The notes under the pieces were generated by a model. That model saw nothing but the letters and a program-made list of their open reading frames with translations, was not told where the DNA came from and searched no databases. Made by a program: the position numbers and the translations under genes. A DNA stretch of 64,000 nucleotides, taken from contig JAJDCP010000080.1 in the NCBI GenBank assembly GCA_029260765.1, positions 1-64,000 on the forward strand, written 5' to 3'. This document shows, piece after piece, positions 54,254-62,232 of the stretch (position 1 is its first letter; the number at the start of each line of letters is the position of its first letter). This DNA is from Planctomycetota bacterium. Lineage in GTDB: Bacteria > Planctomycetota > J058 > JAJDCP01.

Positions 54254-54637
54254 TCACGGGCCGCGGAAAGCTGCAGCCAGGCCCCTGTCGAAGGTCATCA
54301 GCTCAGTGGTCCCCCTGCGTCGGCAGCTGGCGATGTGCGTTAGATCCCTCGCGTCGATGCCGGGATGGTCGTCGGCGAGAGCACGGGCGAGCAACACATC
54401 TTCTGCCTCGAGCGGCCACTGCGTGGGGACGGTCGCGACTAAGGCCAGGGCCGCATCCAGGGTCTGCAGGCGAGCGACTGGAAGGTAAGCATGAAGCAGC
54501 TCTTGGAGCACTTCGGCTGAAGTGCACAACCTCAAACGGGATCCGAACGCCTTCCTGAAGAAGTCGCGCGCCTCCGTTTTCAAGGGATGGGCTCGCCCTA
54601 CCGCGTACATGAAGACGTTTGTGTCCACGAAGATCAC
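54254..54637 (-). CDS. PIN-domain toxin (VapC-like ribonuclease)
   Basis: This 127-residue PIN protein is probably a Mg-dependent ribonuclease toxin. It opens MIFVDTNVFMYAVG with the first acidic residue (Asp5), has a conserved Glu in SAEVLQELLHAY, and Asp residues in DDHPGIDARDLTHIA and LMTFDRGLAA. Start is GTG 54637, overlapping the antitoxin stop by four bases (GTGA); the frame upstream of it is not coding. The pair forms a VapBC-type module in which the upstream ribbon-helix-helix protein binds the toxin and the promoter. Confidence 0.88.
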   Translation of the reverse strand: MIFVDTNVFMYAVGRAHPLKTEARDFFRKAFGSRLRLCTSAEVLQELLHAYLPVARLQTLDAALALVATVPTQWPLEAEDVLLARALADDHPGIDARDLTHIASCRRRGTTELMTFDRGLAAAFRGP

Positions 54638-54912
54638 GGATCGACCCGTCCGGCCGCCCTGGAGCGCTCGATGACGGCCAGGTGTTCCGACCAGTCGGGC
54701 TCGGTGCCGGTCTCGCGAGCGTCGCATCGTGCGAAAAACGCTTCGAGATCTTGGGGACTCTCTAGAGCAGGTTCTGCTCGGGTTGTTGCCCAGCGCCTGC
54801 GTGCAGCTTCGAGCATCCAGGCACTCAGCGACATGCCTTCCCTGCGCGCCTGGCTTCGGAAACGTTCGCGTTCTTCGGCGGGGACAATGACCTGAATGCG
54901 TTTTTTTGCCAT
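54634..54912 (-). CDS. ribbon-helix-helix antitoxin (VapB-like)
   Basis: This 92-residue protein has an N-terminal ribbon-helix-helix domain: a strand MAKKRIQVIVPAEE, then helices ERFRSQARREGMSLSAWMLE. The acidic, Trp-containing tail (DLEAFFARCDARETGTEPDW) should wrap the toxin. ATG 54912 has TAGGAG eight bases upstream. It is first in the pair, as usual for antitoxins, and likely autoregulates with the toxin. Confidence 0.85.
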   Translation of the reverse strand: MAKKRIQVIVPAEERERFRSQARREGMSLSAWMLEAARRRWATTRAEPALESPQDLEAFFARCDARETGTEPDWSEHLAVIERSRAAGRVDP

Positions 54913-55205
54913 GGGTAAGGCTCCTAAGCCTACACACTCATACTACACAACAATCTTCCGCGGTCCAAAGACCCTTCGCGGTCTTTCAGAGGGGTGCGCT
55001 GCCCAGCAACGGAGCGGCCTGGTCGCTGTCTGCGTGCCTTGTGGCGGGAAGGCGGGCGGTTTCAACGGGGCACGGGGCCAGGGCGGCGCGTGGCTCGCGC
55101 CCGACATCAAAACTGAGCTCTCCGTGGCCGGTTGCGACTCCGACCCCGGGCCCGGATGGGATGGACCGGCTCAAGGGGCTCCTGTCACTCCTCTACCGCG
55201 AGCGC
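54913..55205. other. intergenic region upstream of the toxin-antitoxin pair
   Basis: This region contains a perfect hairpin AAAGACC-cttcgc-GGTCTTT (54967-54986), which may be a bidirectional terminator or part of the antitoxin operator region. No gene is supported. Confidence 0.4.
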
Positions 55206-55589
55206 TCACGGTCGGGATGGGGCGTTCTTATGGGGGTAGTTCCGAAAGATTCTTAACGCAGAGGCGCAGAGGCGCAGAGGCGCAGAGGGCACTTTACGAG
55301 AGATTTGTTGATGTTTCACGGAAACTTCCACTGGGGAATCGGTGCCCCAGCACCGAGCGGCAAGACCCCACATCGGTCTGGACACATCCCAGCGTGGGTC
55401 CCAAGCATCGTCCGGGTTGTGCCTGCCCCGATCCGCCGCGATGACGAAGTCGACATCGTGGGTCGAGCGTGGAAAGCCCAGTGCGGAGCTGGCGACCGAA
55501 CCTCCCACGACGTAGGGCAGCTCGATCCGTGCCAGGATCTGTGCGACCTCAAGGGCCACCTGCAACACCTCTGCGCGTTCGCCATCCAC
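55206..55589 (-). pseudogene. 3'-truncated nucleotidyltransferase
   Basis: From GTG 55589, the first 50 residues match minimal nucleotidyltransferases: a helix (VLQVALEVAQILARIELPYV), the GGS signature (VVGGSVASS) and the metal-binding pair in HDVDFVIAAD. After about 55430 the similarity stops. The frame then runs through unrelated sequence and the octamer array at 55257-55288. The second catalytic acid and C-terminal half are missing. Its partner gene lies immediately upstream at 55597-55875. Probably inactive. Confidence 0.65.
55257..55288. repeat. tandem octamer repeat cgcagagg x4
   Basis: Four perfect copies of cgcagagg directly follow ttaa. This octamer type is often found as short intergenic arrays in GC-rich genomes. 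It lies inside the unrelated tail of the truncated nucleotidyltransferase frame and may mark the breakpoint. Confidence 0.85.
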
Positions 55590-55596
55590 AGTCGCC

Positions 55597-55875
55597 TCAA
55601 TAGCCTTCCTGTTGGGGGTCCCAGCCAAAGACTCGGATCATGATCTCTCGCGGAAGAGACAAGGCCGCGAGACGGAGCTTGAGCTCGCGTCCAGGGATGT
55701 CGGCTCCATGGCGCTGGCGGATTCCTGCGATGGCCAGTTTCCTGACGGCTCGGTTCAGAGCCATCACCCGGGCCAGCTTCTGTTTCGGGGGCATCGCCCG
55801 AAAGGCCCGCACACGCAGGGCCTCGACGGTCGCTGCGGTATCGAGCGTCAACGGTTTCTCGCCGGGCACGTGCAT
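55597..55875 (-). CDS. small protein paired with nucleotidyltransferase genes
   Basis: This 92-residue protein is read from ATG 55875; ATG 55899 is an alternative start. It contains a helical core VRAFRAMPPKQKLARVMALN, RAVRKLAIAGIRQRH and ELKLRLAALSL, ending REIMIRVFGWDPQ. This pattern (a Pro-x-x-K/R-L helix, then A-G-I-R-x-R-H and L-R-L-A) is common in small genes placed directly before nucleotidyltransferase genes, as here. Its role in such pairs is not established. The stop lies seven bases before the likely start of the truncated partner. Confidence 0.6.
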   Translation of the reverse strand: MHVPGEKPLTLDTAATVEALRVRAFRAMPPKQKLARVMALNRAVRKLAIAGIRQRHGADIPGRELKLRLAALSLPREIMIRVFGWDPQQEGY

Positions 55876-55958
55876 CAGTGGTCTTCCCGATTCCGACATC
55901 CGCTGCCAGAATACGCACTCTGGTTGCTCGAGACAGCCGCGCGCCGGCACGTCAGGCG

Positions 55959-56483
55959 CTAATTCCCCAGCCGCTCGGCCCGCCGCGCCCGGCGCCTGAT
56001 CTCCCGCCACAGCCACAGCCGCGAGCGCCAGGTGTAGCCCAGCTCTCGGAACAGGCGGTCGACCCCTCGCTCGAAGCGGCTCTTCAGGCAGCCGTAGATG
56101 ACCGCGTGCGACTGCCGCGCCCGCCGCTGCCACAGCCAGATGTGGCCGACCTCGTCGAGCAGCAACAATGCGTCGCTGCGGCTCTCTTCGCGCAGAAACA
56201 CCTTCGGCAGGTTGCCGCTCAGATCGACCATGCCCGCGACGCGTTCGCCCTGGCGGCCGTGGATGTCCTCGGCCAGACGCACCTGCAGGCGGCCCATCAG
56301 CTGGCGATCCAGCCCGTAGATCTCGCAACCCACGCGCTCGAGCAGCTCGCGCTCCAGGCTGGACAGATGCCGGCCCGGTCCCTGCACCGCGATGGGCCCG
56401 CGGGACCTGGGCAGGCGCGGCCCGGGGCAGTATTGCCGCCCTCCGGGCAGCCAGCGCCGCCACCAACCCGTCCGGCTTCTCAA
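55959..56483 (-). CDS. orphan Arg/Trp-rich protein divergent from moxR
   Basis: This 174-residue protein is read from TTG 56483, which follows a GAGGTGGGGG stretch; no ATG or GTG has a better site. It is very basic and rich in Trp (GWWRRWLPGGRQY, HIWLWQRRARQSH, YTWRSRLWLWREIRRR). The middle has a mixed alpha/beta pattern (EIYGLDRQLMGRLQVRLAED, DALLLLDEVGH). No family is recognised. It is divergent from the moxR operon with 122 bases between. Confidence 0.5.
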   Translation of the reverse strand: MRSRTGWWRRWLPGGRQYCPGPRLPRSRGPIAVQGPGRHLSSLERELLERVGCEIYGLDRQLMGRLQVRLAEDIHGRQGERVAGMVDLSGNLPKVFLREESRSDALLLLDEVGHIWLWQRRARQSHAVIYGCLKSRFERGVDRLFRELGYTWRSRLWLWREIRRRARRAERLGN

Positions 56484-56605
56484 ACCCCCACCTCGTTTGC
56501 CGCGACCGGCCGCAGTATAGCCCGCAGTCTTGAAGCCGGCGGCCCAATTCTGTACACATGCCTGTCGCGTTCGCAGCAGCACTGCTGGCAAAGCGGAGGA
56601 AATCG

Positions 56606-57588
<983 letters not shown>

Positions 57589-57592
<4 letters not shown>

Positions 57593-58467
57593 TTCCCGAG
57601 CTGTTGGCAGAAGTCCGGCGCATCCAGATCGTCACCCGCCGCAAGGTCGACTCGGTCTTTGCGGGGGGCTACCGAAGCTCCTTCCGCGGAACGGGGATGG
57701 AGTTCGAGGAGGTGCGCGAGTACTCACCGGGCGACGATGTGCGGGCCATCGACTGGAAGGTGACGGCGCGCAGCAACAAGCCCTTCATCAAGGTCTTCCG
57801 CGAAGAGCGTGAGCTGCAGATTCTGTTGGCGGTCGATATCTCCGGTTCCCAGGACTTTGGCAGCGGCGCGCGCACCAAGCGTCGGCTGGCGGCCGAAGTT
57901 TCGGCGCTGCTGGCCTTCACGGCCCAACAGAGCGGCGACAAGGTCGGCCTGTTGCTGTTCAGCGACCGCGTCGAGCGCTACCTGCCGCCGCGCAAGGGGA
58001 GGGGCCACGCCTTCCGCCTGCTGCGCGAGCTGCTCGGCCACGAGCGCGCCAGCAATCAGACCGACCTGCGCCCGGCGCTCGAGCACGTGCTGCGGGTGTT
58101 GAAGCGGCGTGCGACGGTGTTTCTGGTCTCCGACCTGCGGGCGCGTGGCTACGAACGAACCTTGAAGATGCTGGCCCGCCGGCACGATCTGGTGGTCCTG
58201 CGTACCTGTGACCGGCGCGAACGCCAGCTGGACAACTGTGGACTGGTCACGCTGGAAGATCCCGAGACGGGTCAGCTGCGCACGCTCGACACCGGCTCGG
58301 CGGCGGTGCGCGAGGCACTGGCCCGCGCGGCCGCGCACCAGGAACGCAGCTGGCTCGAGCTGTTGCGGCGCGCCCGAGTCGATGTGGCCGAGCTCGACAC
58401 CGAGGTCGATCTGGCCAGCACCCTGCACCGGCTGTTCCAGCGTCGAGAGAGGCGCCAGAGCCGATGA
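57589..58467 (+). CDS. DUF58-domain protein
   Basis: This 292-residue DUF58 protein is the usual partner of MoxR. The signature REYSPGDDVRAIDWKVTARS lies at about 44-63, followed by a von Willebrand A-like core with DISGSQDF replacing a full MIDAS. The C-terminal helix is basic. No membrane helix is seen, so it is cytoplasmic. Start GTG 57589 overlaps the moxR stop by four bases. Role: probable adaptor between MoxR and membrane-bound Bat proteins (family knowledge, exact reaction unknown). Confidence 0.95.
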
Positions 58468-59432
58468 TACGCAGGTTGCAGGCAGGTTTGGTGGCGGGGC
58501 TGTGCGTGCTGCTGGCAGGTTGTCCTGACTCGGGTGCTAGCGGCGGGCTGCCTCTGCAAAGCCAGCTGCTGGGGCCCGGCTTCGAGGCGCGTCTGAGCCT
58601 GCCCTCCGAGACCCTGGCCTTCGCCGACCCGCTCAGGCTCGAGCTCGAGGTTGTGGCGGACACGGGGCTGCTGGTCGAGTTGCCCGAGGCGAGTGATTCG
58701 CTGGCGGCTTTTCTGCCCATCGACTTCCGCCGCCTGCCCACAGAGTCCCGTCAGGGCCGCCGCGTGTTGCGCCAGCTGTGGCAGTTGGAGGCGCTGGATA
58801 CGGGTGTGCAGCGTATTCCAGGGCTGCCTCTACGCTACCGGGTGCCTGGTGACAGCTGGCAGCTGGCGTTCCTGCCGGCGCTCGAGCTGGTGGTGGTCGC
58901 TGAGCTGCCTGCCAGCACGGGCCTCGACAGCCTGAGCGTGCTGCAGGCGGGGCAGCGTTGGGAGGAATCCAACCAGCGTGTGCTCTGGTGGGGAGCAGGT
59001 CTGGCCTGCCTGTTGCTCGCGGTGCTGCTGATCTGGTGGCTGCTGCGGCGGCCGCGTGCAGAGCCGCCCGCACCTCCGCCCCCCGATCCTGTCGAGGTTG
59101 CCCTGGGCAGGTTGCGTGGACTCAAGGCGCGCGATCTGCCGGGGAAGGGGGCGCTCGAGCAGTTCTATGTCGAGCTCTCCAGCATCTTGCGCGGCTTTGT
59201 CGAGGGCCACTACCGGCTCTCGGCTCCCAAGCTGACCACTGAGGAGTTCATCGCCCGGGCTGCGCGCGATGCCTGGCTCGACCCGGCCACGCGCCAGGTG
59301 TTGGGGGAGTTTCTGCAGGCGGCCGATATGGTCAAGTTCGCCCGCCACGACCCGCCCGTGAGCGAAGCCGAGGCTGCCTGGCAGACCGCCTGGCAGCACG
59401 TGGCAGCGGCACGCACGGAGGAACCCTCGTGA
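58464..59432 (+). CDS. lipoprotein with BatD-like and DUF4381-like features
   Basis: This 322-residue protein starts with a lipoprotein signal (VLLAGC, Cys20). A beta-rich extracytoplasmic domain follows (residues 35-160), then one membrane helix (about 175-195, VLWWGAGLACLLLAVLLIWWLL). The Pro-rich cytoplasmic tail ends in a helical segment (ALEQFYVELSSILRGFVEGHYRL, then LTTEEFIARAA) as in DUF4381 proteins of Bat operons. It overlaps both neighbours by four bases. Likely membrane partner of the von Willebrand A proteins. Confidence 0.85.
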   Translation: MIRRLQAGLVAGLCVLLAGCPDSGASGGLPLQSQLLGPGFEARLSLPSETLAFADPLRLELEVVADTGLLVELPEASDSLAAFLPIDFRRLPTESRQGRRVLRQLWQLEALDTGVQRIPGLPLRYRVPGDSWQLAFLPALELVVVAELPASTGLDSLSVLQAGQRWEESNQRVLWWGAGLACLLLAVLLIWWLLRRPRAEPPAPPPPDPVEVALGRLRGLKARDLPGKGALEQFYVELSSILRGFVEGHYRLSAPKLTTEEFIARAARDAWLDPATRQVLGEFLQAADMVKFARHDPPVSEAEAAWQTAWQHVAAARTEEPS

Positions 59433-60376
59433 TACGCTTTGCCAGCCCGATGTACAGCCTCGCCCTGCTACCCCTGCTGCTGTGGGCGGGCGTGGTGTTG
59501 TGGCGAGGGCGCCCGGCGGCGCTGCCTTTCACTGATTCGTTCCTGGGCGCTCTGCCGGCGACCCTGCGGGCGCGCCTGGTGGGCAAGCTGCCCTGGCTGG
59601 GCTGGTTGGCGTTGGGACTGCTGCTGGTCGCGATGGCGCGGCCCCAAGCGGGTCTGAGCGAATTCCAGGTCGACGCCGAGGGCATCGCGGCGGTGGTCTG
59701 TCTCGACCTGTCGAGCAGCATGCGGCAGCGCGACCTGGCACCTGACAAAGACCGGCTGCAGATCGCAAAGGAGGTCATCGAAGACCTGCTGCTGCCCGAA
59801 GGAGAGCTGCCCGGCAGACCGAACGACGTGGTCGGGCTGGTCAGCTTCGCCCGCTACGCCGATGCCCAGTGTGGTCTGACCCTCGACCATGAGATGCTGT
59901 GCAAGATCATGGCGAGCCTGAAGATGGTGGCACCCAACACCCCCGAGGACGGCACCGCGATCGGCGACTCCCTGGTGCGCAGCATCGAGCGGCTGAAGGA
60001 CGTCGAAGCGACCTCGCGCATCGTGATCCTGCTCACCGATGGAGAGCAGAACGCCGGTGCCTCCGAGCCGTTGCAGGTGGCAGGCCTGGCCAAGAGCCTG
60101 GGCATCAAGATCTATGCGATCGGCGTGGGGCGCGGAGCTGGTATGGAGCTGCTGGGCCAGCTGGCGGAGCAGACCGGAGGCAAGGCCTACGCGGCCCGCG
60201 ACCGCCAGGCGCTGCTCGAAGTGGTCGACCAGATCGACCGGCTCGAGACCTCGACCGTCGACCGGCGTGAGCTGACCCGCTGGCCCGAGGCTTTTCAGCC
60301 CTGGGTGCTGGTGGCGTTCGGGCTGTTGCTGTGCATGAGTCTGCTCGAGGCCACCTGGTTGCGGAGCGTGCCATGA
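59429..60376 (+). CDS. batA: BatA: membrane von Willebrand A protein
   Basis: This 315-residue inner-membrane protein has the classic BatA start (FASPMYSLALLPLLLW), a second helix at 56-72 and a von Willebrand A domain with intact MIDAS DLSSSM at 93-98, plus Thr and Asp later (ILLTDGEQNAG). A C-terminal helix follows at about 292-308. GTG 59429 overlaps the previous stop. BatA was named for aerotolerance in Bacteroides; it binds partners through metal-dependent adhesion. Confidence 0.93.
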   Translation: MIRFASPMYSLALLPLLLWAGVVLWRGRPAALPFTDSFLGALPATLRARLVGKLPWLGWLALGLLLVAMARPQAGLSEFQVDAEGIAAVVCLDLSSSMRQRDLAPDKDRLQIAKEVIEDLLLPEGELPGRPNDVVGLVSFARYADAQCGLTLDHEMLCKIMASLKMVAPNTPEDGTAIGDSLVRSIERLKDVEATSRIVILLTDGEQNAGASEPLQVAGLAKSLGIKIYAIGVGRGAGMELLGQLAEQTGGKAYAARDRQALLEVVDQIDRLETSTVDRRELTRWPEAFQPWVLVAFGLLLCMSLLEATWLRSVP

Positions 60377-62232
60377 GCATCGAGAATCTCGGCGCGCTGC
60401 ACCTGCTCTGGCCGGTCTTGCTGCTCCCCCTGCTGGGCTGGTGGGCCGCGCGCCGCAGACGCCGCGATCTGCGCCGGTTGTTGTCGCGGGCGGCCCTGCC
60501 GCGGCTGCAGCTGCCTTCGGCGTCACGCGGCTGGCTGCGTCTGGGTCTGCGTGTGGCCGGTCTGTTGTGCCTGGTGTTGGTGTTGATGGACTTCCGCGCG
60601 CCCGAAGCGAACGTCGAGGTCGAGGTCGATCCGCGGGGCGTCGATCTAGTCGTGCTGCTCGACGTGTCCAACAGCATGCTCGCCACCGATGTGGCCCCGA
60701 ACCGTCTCGAGCGCGCCAAGCTGGGCATCGCCGACCTGGCGCAGGAGAGCATCAGGGCGGGCGACCGCGTAGGGCTGGTGTTGTTCGCGGGTAGCCAGGT
60801 GGTGCGCAGTCCGCTGACGGTCGACCACGGCTTTTTCCTGGCGCGGTTGCGCGAGGCCGGTCCGCAGGAGGTCTCCCGCGGGGGGACCTTGATCGGCGAT
60901 GCTCTGCGGCGCGGCCTCGATCTGTTCGCCAGTGGGCAGGAGCGGGGTGTCGACCGGGGGCAGGCGCTGCTGCTGTTGACCGACGGCGAAGACCAGGGTA
61001 GTTTTCCTTTGGAAGCCGCCGCGGCGGCGGCCGAGCAGGGCGTAGTGGTGTTTACCGTCGGCATCGGCGATCCGGCGGGCGCGCCGATCACGCTGCCGGA
61101 TGCGAGCACGCTGCGTTACGATGGGGAGGTGGTACGCTCGCGCTTGGACGAGCAGACGCTGCGGCAGATCGCCGACCTGACCCGGGGCGCCTATGTGCCG
61201 GCCGGCACCTTGAGCTTCGACCTCGATGCCTTGTACCGTGAACGGCTGGCGCCGCTGGCCCGCGGAGAACAGCTGAGGGACACTGCGATGGACCGTGAAG
61301 CCTTGTTCCAGCTGCCCTTGTTGGGGGCGATCCTGTGTCTGCTCGCCGAGCTGTTGTTGGGCGCCACCCGGCGGGCGAAACGGGCCCCTGTGCTGGCGGG
61401 GGCCCCTTTGCTGGCGGGGGCACTGCTCCTGGGGCTGGGTATGCCGGTCCATGCGCAAGAGCCCGATCCTCGCGCTCTCTATGCCCAGGGTGACTACGAG
61501 CAGGCCCTGGCGGCGTGGGATGCGCGCCTGGCCGAGCTGCCGCCCGCGGCGCAAGCGGCGGCGCGTTACGAGCGCGGGCGGGCCCTGTATGCGTTGCAGC
61601 GTTGGGCCGATGCACGGGTCGACTTCCGCTCGCTGGCAGGCGAAGGGGCTGAGCTGGGGCGGCAGGCCCGGGTCGCGGCGGGACACTGTCTGTTGCGCGA
61701 GGCCGAAGCGGGGGCAGAGGATGCCATCGACAAGGTCGTCGAGGCGCTGGGAAACTACCGCGATGTGCTGCGGGAAGACCCTTCCCATCCGGGCCTGCGT
61801 CGGGACGCTGAGGTCGCGAAGCACCTGCTGCGGCGCTTGATCGCGCAGCAACAGGAGCAGCAGGAACAACAGGACGGGGAACAACAGGACGGGGAGCAAC
61901 AGGACGGGGAGCAACAGGACGGGGAGCAACAGGACGGGGAGCAGCAGGACGGGGAGCAGCAGGACGGGGAGCAGCAGGACGGGGAGCAGCAGGACGGGGA
62001 ACAACAGGACGGGGAGCAGCAGGACGGGGAACAACAGGACGGGGAACAGCAGGACGGAGAGCAGCAGGACGGAGAGCAGCAGGACGGAGCGCAGCAAGCG
62101 ATAGAGGAGGGCGCCCTTGAAGGCGAAGAGGCCCGGCGCTGGCTGGAGCGTCTGATCGAACAGCTTGAGCAGGCCGAGGCGCGCCGTCCGCGCAGCGGGC
62201 CTCCGCCGCAGAAAGTGGAGAGAGACTGGTGA
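60373..62232 (+). CDS. BatB/BatC fusion: von Willebrand A protein with TPR and EQQDG repeat
   Basis: This 619-residue protein is read from ATG 60373. Residues 1-330 match BatB: two helices, then von Willebrand A with MIDAS DVSNSM at 97-102 and LLTDGEDQG. A helix (about 312-328) and a second hydrophobic segment (about 340-360) follow. Residues 365-490 are TPR-like (RALYAQGDYEQALAAWDARL), as in the separate BatC protein. Residues 498-572 are 15 copies of EQQDG encoded by a 15-base repeat, then an acidic end with a helix. BatB and BatC are normally two genes, so this is a fusion. The Gln/Glu/Asp run is probably a flexible linker. Confidence 0.92.
   Translation: MSIENLGALHLLWPVLLLPLLGWWAARRRRRDLRRLLSRAALPRLQLPSASRGWLRLGLRVAGLLCLVLVLMDFRAPEANVEVEVDPRGVDLVVLLDVSNSMLATDVAPNRLERAKLGIADLAQESIRAGDRVGLVLFAGSQVVRSPLTVDHGFFLARLREAGPQEVSRGGTLIGDALRRGLDLFASGQERGVDRGQALLLLTDGEDQGSFPLEAAAAAAEQGVVVFTVGIGDPAGAPITLPDASTLRYDGEVVRSRLDEQTLRQIADLTRGAYVPAGTLSFDLDALYRERLAPLARGEQLRDTAMDREALFQLPLLGAILCLLAELLLGATRRAKRAPVLAGAPLLAGALLLGLGMPVHAQEPDPRALYAQGDYEQALAAWDARLAELPPAAQAAARYERGRALYALQRWADARVDFRSLAGEGAELGRQARVAAGHCLLREAEAGAEDAIDKVVEALGNYRDVLREDPSHPGLRRDAEVAKHLLRRLIAQQQEQQEQQDGEQQDGEQQDGEQQDGEQQDGEQQDGEQQDGEQQDGEQQDGEQQDGEQQDGEQQDGEQQDGEQQDGEQQDGAQQAIEEGALEGEEARRWLERLIEQLEQAEARRPRSGPPPQKVERDW
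61864..62088 (+). repeat. 15 tandem copies of a 15-base unit encoding EQQDG
   Basis: Fifteen in-frame units (ga[ag]ca[ag]caggacgg[ag]) run without a break and differ only at synonymous third positions. Purifying selection on the peptide, with recent expansion, is the simplest reading. Copy number may vary between strains. Confidence 0.97.

Noticed and set aside
61864..62088. Regular repeats considered as a CRISPR array
   Set aside because: Units are contiguous, 15 bases long and in frame, with no spacers.
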